NCBI RefSeq assembly: GCF_001593605.1
Contig: NZ_CP012836.1
Location: forward strand, 2,112,501-2,176,500
Direction of reading: 5' to 3'
DNA from: Algoriphagus sanaruensis
Lineage (GTDB): Bacteria; Bacteroidota; Bacteroidia; Cytophagales; Cyclobacteriaceae
Length of the DNA: 64,000 nucleotides
Shown here: positions 36,439 to 44,492 of the stretch, in pieces
Layout: each line of letters starts with the position of its first letter
Numbering within the stretch: the first letter of the stretch is position 1
Notes under the pieces: model-generated
What the model saw: only the letters and a program-made list of their open reading frames with translations
The model's database searches: none
Told to the model about the DNA's origin: nothing
Position numbers and translations under genes: made by a program

Positions 36439-37792
36439 GCAATTTGAGCTGTCCAAAGAATACCTCGAAAGTCTCCGTCAGGGGATTGAAGAGGCGAATA
36501 TTGATTTTATCCAGGAATCTCTGGATGGGGTCAAGGTTGCAGATATAGCAGCTATTTTGGATGAGCTTTCCATGTCAGAGTCCATTTATGTACTCCGATT
36601 ATTAGAAAAACAGCTTGCTTCCGATATTCTTATTGAGTTGGATGAAGATAATTTGCTCAAGGTTCTTCCAGAATTAGAAACGGCAGAGGTCGCTTCATGG
36701 ATAGAATTGATGGATTCCGATGATGGAGCTGATATTCTCAGTTTGTTTGGAGAAAAGGAGCGGGAAGAAGTCATTGCCGAGATTCAGGATCGTGTTAAAC
36801 TAGAGCAAATCCTAGAACTTCTCCGATATGAAGAAGATACTGCTGGGGGGATTATGGCGAAGGAATTTATCCGAGCCAACAAGAATTGGAATGTGATCCA
36901 AACCATCAATGAAATAAGACGGCAAGCCGAAAATGTTGAGAAGATTTATTCAATCTATGTGGTAAATAACCGTCTGCAATTGCTGGGTCGAGTTTCTCTC
37001 AAAAAAATAATTCTTGCAGCTTCTGAGACCAAAATTGAAGATATTTTCGAAGAAGATGTGATTTCTGTGCCAGTCCACATGGATCAGGAGGAAGTTGCAG
37101 CAGTCATGCGAAAATATGACTTGGAATCAGTTCCTGTTGTTAATGCCAAAAATAAATTGGTAGGTCGAATTACGGTAGATGACATCTTGGATGTTGTTCA
37201 GGAAGAAGCTGATGAAGATATCCAGGCAATGGCTGGGGTTTCTGCTGATATTGAGGAATCTGACTCCGTATTTACCATTTCCAAAGCCCGACTTCCTTGG
37301 CTATTGATTGGAGTTATTGGAGGTTTGATGGGGGCTAAGATTATCGGATTTTTTGAGGATGGTTTGAGTAAATATCTTGCTCTCGCTTCGTTTATTCCAT
37401 TGGTGGCTGCGACAGGAGGGAATGTTGGAATTCAGGCATCATCTTTAATTGTACAATCCTTAGCTTCTAAGTCTGCATTTGATGACACTCCTTTACAGCG
37501 ATTTTTGAAGGGTCTTTCAGTGGCTCTTCTCAATGGGTTTGTATTAGGGGGATTTGTTTTTTTGGTGGTGGTTTTCTTGTACGGATTCGATCCCATTTTC
37601 GGGATTACGGTTGGTTCGGCACTTTTTTGTGTGGTTTTGCTTTCCTCATTTATGGGGACAGTTACCCCTTTGGTGCTCAACCGCTTTGGAATTAATCCAG
37701 CCATCGCCTCCGGACCATTTATCACCACCACCAATGATCTATTGGGGCTCGCTGTTTATTTCGGTGTAGCCATGTTGCTGCTTAATCTTTAA
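36425..37792 (+). CDS. mgtE: magnesium transporter MgtE
   Basis: A 455-residue Mg2+ channel/transporter. The N-terminal superhelical domain (about 1-130) and paired CBS domains (about 135-265) act as a cytoplasmic Mg2+ sensor, and five helices form the C-terminal pore domain (WLLIGVIGGLMGAKIIG, LVAATGGNVGIQASSLIVQSLA with the pore Asn/Gly region, FITTTNDLLGLAVYFG with the key Asp). No ATG lies near the start: GTG at 36425 gives MEVIKQFELSKEYLE, while TTG at 36413 is the alternative. It overlaps rsmA by 14 bases and is followed 2 bases later by a dehydrogenase gene. Confidence 0.93.
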   Translation: MEVIKQFELSKEYLESLRQGIEEANIDFIQESLDGVKVADIAAILDELSMSESIYVLRLLEKQLASDILIELDEDNLLKVLPELETAEVASWIELMDSDDGADILSLFGEKEREEVIAEIQDRVKLEQILELLRYEEDTAGGIMAKEFIRANKNWNVIQTINEIRRQAENVEKIYSIYVVNNRLQLLGRVSLKKIILAASETKIEDIFEEDVISVPVHMDQEEVAAVMRKYDLESVPVVNAKNKLVGRITVDDILDVVQEEADEDIQAMAGVSADIEESDSVFTISKARLPWLLIGVIGGLMGAKIIGFFEDGLSKYLALASFIPLVAATGGNVGIQASSLIVQSLASKSAFDDTPLQRFLKGLSVALLNGFVLGGFVFLVVVFLYGFDPIFGITVGSALFCVVLLSSFMGTVTPLVLNRFGINPAIASGPFITTTNDLLGLAVYFGVAMLLLNL

Positions 37793-37794
37793 TT

Positions 37795-38727
37795 ATGAAA
37801 ATCCTGATTATCGATGAAATGCATCTAAGCATCATCGACTTGCTCCAAACTGAAGGTCATGAGGTGGTCTATTCACCTAAAATCACCAGGGAGGAAATTT
37901 TAGATCAAATCGATCAATTTGAGGGGTTAATTATTCGGTCCAAAACCCCCATGGATAAGCCTCTTCTAGAGAAAGGAATCCGGCTGAAATTTATCGGGAG
38001 AGCGGGGGCAGGTTTGGACCAAATTGATCTTGATTATTTGGATGAAAGAAAGATCAAGCTGTTTCATGCGGCGGAAGGAAATCGAGATGCCGTTGCAGAA
38101 CATGCCCTTGGAGGATTATTGGCATTGATGAATCAGCTGATCCAAGCTGACCAACAGGTAAGAAAAGGAATCTGGGATCGAGAAGGAAATCGAGGTCATG
38201 AGTTGATGGGAAAGACTGTGGGGATTTTTGGTTTTGGAAATATGGGGAAGTCTTTCGCAAAAAGACTCCACGGCTTTGATGTTGAGATCTTAGCTTATGA
38301 TAAATACAAGTTTGACTTTGGAAATGACCGTGTACAAGAAGTCATTTGGGAGAAAGTGAAAGCAGAGGCAGATGTTCTTAGCATTCACGTACCACTGACT
38401 CCGGAGACTAAAAACTTTTTCACTTTAGAGGAATTACGGGGATTTTCGAAGCCTTTTTGGTTGATCAATACAGCTAGGGGAGAAGTCATTTCTTTTGAAA
38501 CCTTAAACTCTGCCTTGGATGAGGGGATTTTGAAAGGAGCGGTATTGGATGTTTTGGAAAATGAGAAGTTTCAGAAGTTTTCGCATAATCAAAAAGAAGA
38601 ATTTGAGCGATTAGCCCAACGTCAAAATGTGTTGTTTTCTCCTCATGTGGCGGGATGGACTTTTGAGTCTTATGACAAGATTAATCGGGTTTTGGTTAAA
38701 AAAATTAAGAAGGCTTTCTCGAATTAA
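37795..38727 (+). CDS. D-2-hydroxyacid dehydrogenase (phosphoglycerate dehydrogenase-like)
   Basis: A 310-residue NAD-dependent D-isomer-specific 2-hydroxyacid dehydrogenase. The nucleotide-binding domain has GIFGFGNMGKSFAKRL, and the catalytic residues are Arg in NTARGE, Glu in LDVLENE and His in FSPHVAGWT. It lacks the C-terminal ACT domain of true SerA, so it could be a SerA-like enzyme or act on another 2-hydroxyacid such as glyoxylate/hydroxypyruvate. It follows mgtE with a 2-base gap, hence rsmA-mgtE-dehydrogenase form one unit. Confidence 0.87.
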   Translation: MKILIIDEMHLSIIDLLQTEGHEVVYSPKITREEILDQIDQFEGLIIRSKTPMDKPLLEKGIRLKFIGRAGAGLDQIDLDYLDERKIKLFHAAEGNRDAVAEHALGGLLALMNQLIQADQQVRKGIWDREGNRGHELMGKTVGIFGFGNMGKSFAKRLHGFDVEILAYDKYKFDFGNDRVQEVIWEKVKAEADVLSIHVPLTPETKNFFTLEELRGFSKPFWLINTARGEVISFETLNSALDEGILKGAVLDVLENEKFQKFSHNQKEEFERLAQRQNVLFSPHVAGWTFESYDKINRVLVKKIKKAFSN

Positions 38728-38767
38728 AAACAAGCAAATTCTTTCCATTTGGGCATATTTTAGCCTA

Positions 38768-38797
38768 TTGCTTTGTCCAAAAGCTTTCCTATCTTTG
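38768..38797 (+). promoter_or_regulatory. candidate sigma-A promoter for greA
   Basis: TTG at 38768-38770, then 19 bases, then TATCTTTG at 38790-38797, an exact match to the Bacteroidota TTG-N19-TAnnTTTG pattern. Initiation is expected near 38804, upstream of the hairpin in the greA leader. Confidence 0.65.
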
Positions 38798-38818
38798 CCC
38801 TGTACATAAAGGCAAACG

Positions 38819-38860
38819 CAAAGTAACGGTCTCCGAAACGTGACCGTTACTTTGTTTTTT
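38819..38860 (+). terminator. intrinsic-terminator-like hairpin in the greA leader
   Basis: A perfect 13-bp stem (CAAAGTAACGGTC / GACCGTTACTTTG) with a 10-base loop and six T immediately after. It lies downstream of a candidate greA promoter and 26 bases before the greA ATG, so it could attenuate greA or release a short RNA of about 55 bases. It could also simply terminate transcripts from the upstream dehydrogenase operon. Confidence 0.75.
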
Positions 38861-38885
38861 GTGCCTTTCGAAAAGCTGTTAAACT

Positions 38886-39359
38886 ATGTCAAAAGTACAA
38901 TACTACACAGAAGAAGGATTAAAGAAGCTTAAGGATGAGCTTCAGGAGTTGAAGACAAAAGGTCGTGCAGATATTGCCCGTCAAATTGCCGAGGCACGCG
39001 ACAAAGGTGACCTCAGTGAAAATGCGGAGTACGATGCGGCTAAAGATGCGCAGGGACTTTTAGAGCTTAAAATCGCAAAATTGGAAGAAGTCGTAGGGAA
39101 TGCAAGGATTTTGGATAATTCCAAAATGGATACTTCCAAAGCCGGCATTTTGAGCACAGTTAAAATCAAAAATGTCAAAAATGGAATGGTCGTAAGCTAT
39201 ACCTTGGTTTCTGAAGAAGAAGCTGATTTGAAGTCAGGGAAAATATCTTTGGGTTCTCCATTTGGAAAGGGTCTCGTAGGCAAAACCATTGGCGAAATCG
39301 CCGAGATTAACGCGCCTGCAGGGAAGCTTCAATTTGAAATTCTAGACATTACCTATTAA
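38886..39359 (+). CDS. greA: transcription elongation factor GreA
   Basis: A 157-residue secondary-channel factor that rescues backtracked RNA polymerase by stimulating transcript cleavage. The N-terminal coiled coil carries the catalytic acidic tip in ARDKGDLSENAEYDAAKDAQ, and the C-terminal FKBP-like domain ends SPFGKGLVGKTIGEIAEINAPAGKLQFEILDI. Length matches the family. It has its own candidate promoter and an unusual leader hairpin, and a terminator follows 7 bases after its stop. Confidence 0.97.
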   Translation: MSKVQYYTEEGLKKLKDELQELKTKGRADIARQIAEARDKGDLSENAEYDAAKDAQGLLELKIAKLEEVVGNARILDNSKMDTSKAGILSTVKIKNVKNGMVVSYTLVSEEEADLKSGKISLGSPFGKGLVGKTIGEIAEINAPAGKLQFEILDITY

Positions 39360-39366
39360 AAATTCG

Positions 39367-39391
39367 AATCCCGGTTTTGCCGGGATTTTTT
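39367..39391 (+). terminator. terminator of greA
   Basis: An 8-bp stem (AATCCCGG / CCGGGATT) with a TTTTG loop and a six-base T run, starting 8 bases after the greA stop and ending 16 bases before the HIT gene. Confidence 0.85.
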
Positions 39392-39406
39392 AATGCTCAA
39401 ATTCTT

Positions 39407-39799
39407 ATGGCAAGTATTTTCACCAAAATCATCAACCGAGAAATCCCCTCCCAAATTATTGCTGAGGATGATCGTCATATCGCTTTTTTGGATATCATGC
39501 CACTGGTCAAAGGCCATGTTTTGGTAGTTCCAAAAGAAGAAGTGAATTACATCTTTGATATGGAGCCTATGGCTTTGGCAGACCTGCAGATTTTTGCTCA
39601 AAAAGTGGCTAAGGCTATGGATAAGACGATTAAGTGCACGAGAATCGGGGTGGCGGTGATTGGCCTTGAGGTTCCTCATGTGCACATCCATTTGGTTCCT
39701 TTGAAAACTATGGACGATATAAATTTTACTCGACCAAAGCTTAAACTGACCGGGGAGGAACTGGCGGAAATTGCTGATCAAATCCGTGCGGGTTTTTGA
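39407..39799 (+). CDS. HIT-family nucleotide hydrolase/transferase
   Basis: A 130-residue histidine-triad protein of the Hint/YcfF branch, which hydrolyses nucleoside phosphoramidates such as AMP-lysine. The family start IFTKIINREIPSQIIAEDD, the strand AFLDIMPLVKGHVLVVPKEE and the triad PHVHIHLVPL (HxHxH) are all present. The ATG at 39407 is chosen over 39377, since the latter would begin inside the greA terminator. It is probably expressed from a promoter of its own or by read-through. Confidence 0.93.
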   Translation: MASIFTKIINREIPSQIIAEDDRHIAFLDIMPLVKGHVLVVPKEEVNYIFDMEPMALADLQIFAQKVAKAMDKTIKCTRIGVAVIGLEVPHVHIHLVPLKTMDDINFTRPKLKLTGEELAEIADQIRAGF

Positions 39800-39804
39800 T
39801 TGCT

Positions 39805-39844
39805 AAAAAATGAAACCCGACCTATATTCTATAGGTCGGGTTTC
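39805..39844. terminator. bidirectional terminator between HIT and DUF1080 genes
   Basis: A perfect 14-bp stem (GAAACCCGACCTAT / ATAGGTCGGGTTTC) with a 5-base loop lies between convergent genes. The minus strand has a six-T run one base after the stem; the plus strand tail is less T-rich. Confidence 0.8.
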
Positions 39845-39886
39845 GTGTTTCAATATAAAATCTTACAAATTTTTAAGTTCAGGGAA

Positions 39887-40636
39887 TCATTTCACAGGCT
39901 TGATCCAAATATTTCGGTACAACACATCATGTCCTTCAGCTTGAAGTTTTAATCCGCCTGGTGTGTCTGTAATTCCTTTTCCTCCATTATTTCCTCCATC
40001 AATTCCTGAATTTGGCCCACCCCATACCTGTTGAATTTCTACGTTATCGTGGATTTTGACTCCATTGAAATAGACAGTAACTCTTGCTTTTTCGGTTAAT
40101 TGCCCGTTTGAAAAGCGAGCTGCGCGAAATTGAATGTCATAGGCATTCCATTTTCCTACTCCGTTATACACTTTTTGAGTTGGAAGATGCTCGTTGATAA
40201 CAGCCGCCATTCCATGTAATCCATAGTCTCCATCCAGAATTTGGATCTCGTATCGGTTTTGAAGGTATACCCCGCTATTTCCGCCTTCTTTCAGGACAAG
40301 AAACTCCACGTGTGCTTCAAAGTCTCGAAATTCGTCTTTCGTAACAATATCCGCAGCTCCATATTTTCCACCTGCTCCAGCAGGATCATTACTGGAAATC
40401 ACCTTTCCTCCGCCGACCGGGTCGGTGGTTTCTGGCCATTTGATTGGCATTTCTGCCGAAAATCGTGGCCCTTCCCAATATTTCCAGTTTTTTTCTAGAG
40501 ATTCTTTACTTCCATCCAAATAGACTTTCGCTCCTTTTGGAGGTTTTGTTCCCAAATAGGAAGCTTGTTGAGCATATGAAAATGAGGTGACAAATAGGAG
40601 TGCCAACAAGAAATAGTTTCGAATCATAGTAAGCAT
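39887..40636 (-). CDS. exported DUF1080 protein (3-keto-disaccharide hydrolase family)
   Basis: A secreted protein of about 249 residues with a signal peptide (MIRNYFLLALLFVTSFSYAQ) and a DUF1080 concanavalin-like beta-sandwich: FRDFEAHVEFLVLKEGGNSGVYLQNRYEIQILD, then KWNAYDIQFRAARF, VTVYFNGVKIHDNVEI and the terminal VLYRNIWIKPV. Recent work assigns DUF1080 proteins to 3-keto-glycoside hydrolysis. Whether this member is active is unknown. Starts at 40636 or 40627 both fit the signal peptide; 40684 is unlikely. It shares a PVC-like flavour with the DUF1501/1549 cassette but is 10 kb away. Confidence 0.87.
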   Translation of the reverse strand: MLTMIRNYFLLALLFVTSFSYAQQASYLGTKPPKGAKVYLDGSKESLEKNWKYWEGPRFSAEMPIKWPETTDPVGGGKVISSNDPAGAGGKYGAADIVTKDEFRDFEAHVEFLVLKEGGNSGVYLQNRYEIQILDGDYGLHGMAAVINEHLPTQKVYNGVGKWNAYDIQFRAARFSNGQLTEKARVTVYFNGVKIHDNVEIQQVWGGPNSGIDGGNNGGKGITDTPGGLKLQAEGHDVLYRNIWIKPVK

Positions 40637-40743
40637 AGGTTTTGGGTTTGTGAATGGAATATGATCAATTTCAATTGATTTCAAAGTCAGATTTACAGGA
40701 ATGACTGAATGACCCTGTGTTAGGTTTTATTTCAAACTTTAAA

Positions 40744-41973
40744 CTAGAAAGTGAATCCTAATACGGTCCAGATACTTTTCATTCCTAAAATAAAAGTCAG
40801 AATCCAGATAATTATTCCAAAGATTAAACTCGAAGGCTTTGAGACATAGGTTCCTAAAAATATTTTTTGACTTCCAGCCCAAATTAGCCAAGCAGAAATG
40901 ATCGGGAGCAGTATTCCATTGGCCAATTGAGCCAAGGTAATCAGTGTGACTGGTCGAATTCCAAAGGAAGAAAAGATGATTCCCAAAAGGAGAATTGTGC
41001 CCATTACCCCTCGCATGGATTTGGATTGAATATCCTGATTCCATCCCAAAAGCCCACAAATCACCAAGCCTCCCGCCAAGGGTGCAGTAAGCGATGAAGT
41101 AAGACCAGCTCCCAATAGGCCAAAGCCCATCAAGTAGGTGCCAAAATCACCAAAAACACCAGTTAAGCCTTTGGCTATATCTTGGGCTGAATTCAAAGAT
41201 TCAGAAGGATTGGCTACACCCACTAGCACAATTGCCATCGAAACAAGGCCTCCTAATACAACAGAAAGACCAATGTCTTTTCTCATGTGCGTAAGATCCT
41301 TGGGTTTTTGCCATTGCTTTTTAACCAAACTGGCGTATAAAAATAGATTGTAAGGAACTACGGTGGTACCTATTAATGCTACGATTGTTGGGAATTTTTC
41401 TTCCGAAAAAGAAGGTATAAATCCGCTAAATACCAATCCCCAATCTGGATGAATTAATAGTGTAGTAGTTAAAAACGACAAGGACATCAAAATCACCAAG
41501 CCAATTAAAGTTTGCTCCAATCGCTTATAGCTCCCAGACCAAAGCAGGAAAAAGGCAAGAAGACCGATAATTAGATTTCCGCTTTGAATCTTCAATGATC
41601 CCAAATTCCAAACGGGAGCTTCCCAAAATATCCCTAAACCAAGATTTGCTCCTGAAATATTTCCGCCTTGATATGCTGCATTTCCGATCCCTATTGCCAC
41701 TAAGATTAAAATCAGGCTAGTCCATTTGAAAAGGGGATTTCCAGCCTGATTTCGTATCAATTCTCCAAGGTCTTTTTTGGTGATGATTCCTAACCTACCA
41801 GAAATCTCCTGCAAGAATAAAGTAGCGATGATGCTTAAAACCAAAGCCCAAAGTAGGGTGTAGTCAAACTGGATTCCTGCAAGGGTGCATACGGTCACAG
41901 TGCCGGGACCTATAAAAGCGGCAGTAATGATTGGGCCTGGACCAATATTTTCAAAGATTTTTTTTGGATTCAA
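40744..41973 (-). CDS. NRAMP-family transporter with atypical metal-binding motifs
   Basis: A 409-residue protein with about eleven helices and the NRAMP fold. The usual helix 1 motif DPGN, which supplies Asp and Asn ligands, reads GPGT at residues 22-25, and the helix 6 motif MPH reads VPY at 206-208. The ligands for Mn2+/Fe2+ are therefore missing. The helix 3 and cytoplasmic segments (LQEISGRLGIITKKDLGELIR) are conserved. It may transport a different substrate such as Mg2+, or no metal. It is monocistronic and divergent from the alpha/beta hydrolase gene. Confidence 0.85.
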   Translation of the reverse strand: MNPKKIFENIGPGPIITAAFIGPGTVTVCTLAGIQFDYTLLWALVLSIIATLFLQEISGRLGIITKKDLGELIRNQAGNPLFKWTSLILILVAIGIGNAAYQGGNISGANLGLGIFWEAPVWNLGSLKIQSGNLIIGLLAFFLLWSGSYKRLEQTLIGLVILMSLSFLTTTLLIHPDWGLVFSGFIPSFSEEKFPTIVALIGTTVVPYNLFLYASLVKKQWQKPKDLTHMRKDIGLSVVLGGLVSMAIVLVGVANPSESLNSAQDIAKGLTGVFGDFGTYLMGFGLLGAGLTSSLTAPLAGGLVICGLLGWNQDIQSKSMRGVMGTILLLGIIFSSFGIRPVTLITLAQLANGILLPIISAWLIWAGSQKIFLGTYVSKPSSLIFGIIIWILTFILGMKSIWTVLGFTF

Positions 41974-42035
41974 GGGGATATGGGAATCGGGTAGAATTTT
42001 TGTAGGTTTTACAAGTCATTCGAAAAATAGAAAAA

Positions 42036-43052
42036 ATGTCTTGGTTTAATCAGGTTTTCAAGATTTCAGCAATAATTCTGCTTTCATTGGTATTTTTCCT
42101 AATGCTGCTTTTTCGAAGTGATATTCCTGCAGTAGAGTTGGAAGAAAAGTATTGGACACCTCAATCACATTTCGTTGAGGTGGATGGTGTCAATCTTCAT
42201 GTTCGATTTTTGGGAGAGGGAGATCCAATTTTTCTCTTGCATGGGAGTTTTGCATCACTTCACACTTGGGACGTTTGGCAGCAGGAGTTGAGTCCTTATT
42301 TTATGACCATTTCGGTAGATTTTCCTGGGCATGGTTTGACTGGCCCTGATCTTGAAAAGCGATATTCTACGCTGGATTACAGTAAGTTAATTCTGAAGCT
42401 CGCCGATAAGCTCCAACTTCCTCGTTTTCATCTTGCAGGTAATTCCATGGGTGGAGGAGTGGCATTGCAGATTGCATCCGACCATCCGGACAGAGTCCTT
42501 TCGCTTAATTTGGTTGATGCGGCTGGAGCACCTCAATTCAGTAGGACAGTTCCTGATTCGATTCAGACCAATCAGCGAGGTGGAGGAGCATGGATTTTTA
42601 AATTGCTGGAGAATCCTTTGGTATCTAACATTTTTCTTAAATGCACACCCAAGTTTCTATTCGCTATGAATATGAAAGAGGTTTATGGAGACGAAGCGAA
42701 GGTCAATGCTGAAGTGGTAGACCGATATTACGAGTTGATGCTTCGGGAAGGAAATCGACAGGCGACTTTGGACCGGCTACGAATTCCAAAACAAATGAAT
42801 GTGAATTTCGAAAAGCTCACCATGCCTACCTTGATTTTATGGGGAGGAAAAGATTCTTGGATTCCACTCAGTCAAGGCCAACGTCTCAAGGACGCAATTA
42901 CAGGGTCAAATCTTGTGGTTTTTGAGGAAGCGGGTCATGTTCCAATGGAAGAAATTCCGACGGAGACTGTCTCGGAATATTTAAGATTTCTCGGAGTGGA
43001 GGTCAGAAAAAATTACCTTCAGCCTCCTAAACAACTCGTCTATGCAGATTGA
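42036..43052 (+). CDS. membrane-anchored alpha/beta hydrolase
   Basis: A 338-residue alpha/beta hydrolase with one N-terminal transmembrane helix (IILLSLVFFLMLLF). The oxyanion-hole motif HGSFASLHTW, the nucleophile elbow GNSMGGG (Ser in AGNSMGGGVAL), the Asp in LWGGKDSWIP and the His in EAGHVPMEE make a complete triad. The fold fits esterases, lipases and meta-cleavage hydrolases, so no specific substrate is named. Its last 11 bases overlap rmuC, implying co-transcription. Confidence 0.9.
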   Translation: MSWFNQVFKISAIILLSLVFFLMLLFRSDIPAVELEEKYWTPQSHFVEVDGVNLHVRFLGEGDPIFLLHGSFASLHTWDVWQQELSPYFMTISVDFPGHGLTGPDLEKRYSTLDYSKLILKLADKLQLPRFHLAGNSMGGGVALQIASDHPDRVLSLNLVDAAGAPQFSRTVPDSIQTNQRGGGAWIFKLLENPLVSNIFLKCTPKFLFAMNMKEVYGDEAKVNAEVVDRYYELMLREGNRQATLDRLRIPKQMNVNFEKLTMPTLILWGGKDSWIPLSQGQRLKDAITGSNLVVFEEAGHVPMEEIPTETVSEYLRFLGVEVRKNYLQPPKQLVYAD

Positions 43053-44280
43053 ATGGTTGATCTACCTTGTACTTTTTATTCAGTTAGTAAGCCTGATTTT
43101 TATTTTTACTAAGAAAGAAAACCGCTCCGAAATCAAGATTCAAGAGGAGTTTGGAAAACTCAATCGGGACCTTTTCCAGCTGCTTTCTGAAGGAAGAAAA
43201 GAATCCTCAGAACACCTTACGAGGCAATTTCAATTTGTTTTTGATCAACAGCGAGGTTCGGCGAAGGACCAGCAAGAGGCACTTCGGATGTTTGGAGAAA
43301 CTATCCGGCAGGCCATGGCAGATTTGACGGCAATCCAGCGGGAAAGGCTCAGTGAATTGAGTAGAAAGCAGGATGAATTGGTGAAAAATACGGAAGCTAG
43401 ACTTGAAAAAATCAGAGAAACGGTAGATGAAAAGCTTCAAAAAACATTGGAAGCACGATTGGGGCAATCTTTTGAATTGGTCAGTAAGCAACTTCAGGCT
43501 GTTCAACAAGGCTTGGGAGAAATGCAAAACCTGGCGAATGGAGTGGGAGACCTCAAAAAGGTCCTAACCAACGTCAAATCTCGAGGGGTTTTGGGAGAAT
43601 ATCAGTTGCAGGCAATATTAGAAAACATCCTTTCTCCGGAACAATATCTGGTTAATGCCGCGGTGCATGGCACTCGTGAGCGAGTGGAATTTGCAGTTAA
43701 ATTGCCCGGTCAGGATGAGCCTGTTCTATTACCGATAGATTCCAAGTTTCCGCAGGAAGCGTATCTGAGATTGGTAGATGCCTACGAAACAGGAGATAAA
43801 ACTCAGGTGGAAATTAGCCGTATAGAATTGATTCGCGCTGTCAAAAAATCTGCATCAGACATTCAAACCAAATATATTCACCCTCCCGGAACCACAGATT
43901 TTGCGGTTTTATTTCTTCCAGTGGAAAGCCTCTATGCAGAAATCCTTCGAGAACCCGGGCTCGCACAACAAATCCAATTGGACTTTAAGGTTATCATCAC
44001 AGGTCCTACTACGCTATCAGCCTTGTTAAACTCGCTCCAAATGGGCTTCAAAACGTTGGCCATTCAAAAGCGGAGCGCTGAGGTTTGGCAGATTTTGGGA
44101 GCGATCAAAAATGAATTTGGAAAGTTTGGTGAATTGCTCGAAAGGACTCAACGGAAGCTGAACGAAGCTAATTCTGAATTGGATAAACTTGTTGGTGTAC
44201 GCACTAGAGTCATCCAGCGAAAGCTCCAAGAGGTGGAAGAACTACCTGAGATTGAAAGCAAAAAACTTTTGGAGGATTGA
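43042..44280 (+). CDS. rmuC: DNA recombination protein RmuC
   Basis: A 412-residue RmuC. An N-terminal membrane helix (LIYLVLFIQLVSLIFIFT) is followed by a long coiled coil (about 35-170), then the RmuC nuclease-like domain with VKSRGVLGEYQLQAILE, LPIDSKFPQEAYLRL, KYIHPPGTTDFAVLFLPVESLYAEIL and the C-terminal helix. It is thought to limit DNA rearrangements at repeats and restrict foreign DNA. It overlaps the upstream hydrolase gene by 11 bases. No terminator hairpin was seen in the 206 bases after it. Confidence 0.93.
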   Translation: MQIEWLIYLVLFIQLVSLIFIFTKKENRSEIKIQEEFGKLNRDLFQLLSEGRKESSEHLTRQFQFVFDQQRGSAKDQQEALRMFGETIRQAMADLTAIQRERLSELSRKQDELVKNTEARLEKIRETVDEKLQKTLEARLGQSFELVSKQLQAVQQGLGEMQNLANGVGDLKKVLTNVKSRGVLGEYQLQAILENILSPEQYLVNAAVHGTRERVEFAVKLPGQDEPVLLPIDSKFPQEAYLRLVDAYETGDKTQVEISRIELIRAVKKSASDIQTKYIHPPGTTDFAVLFLPVESLYAEILREPGLAQQIQLDFKVIITGPTTLSALLNSLQMGFKTLAIQKRSAEVWQILGAIKNEFGKFGELLERTQRKLNEANSELDKLVGVRTRVIQRKLQEVEELPEIESKKLLED

Positions 44281-44450
44281 TTTTTGAAAACGTCTCAATA
44301 ATTCTTTTCATCCAACAATTCCAAGTTGGAACGAAATACATGAAAGAAAATGATTCATTTTTTTATTTTTCGAAGATCGATTCATTACCTTTTTGGATCA
44401 GCAAGGAAAAGAATTTGGGCTTAATGGCTGAAAATCATTTCCAAAGCTTC

Positions 44451-44458
44451 TAATTTTG
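44451..44458 (+). promoter_or_regulatory. candidate -7 box for trkA-trkH
   Basis: TAATTTTG matches TAnnTTTG exactly, 29-35 bases upstream of the two possible trkA ATG codons. The expected TTG at the -33 position is CTG 20 bases upstream, so the promoter is moderately supported. Confidence 0.45.
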
Positions 44459-44492
44459 CCAACGTTAGATCACTCACCAAATCTCTATGGGG

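Noticed and set aside
39356..39781. 141-residue antisense frame opposite greA/HIT
   Set aside because: It overlaps the HIT gene and the greA terminator and shows no recognisable motif.
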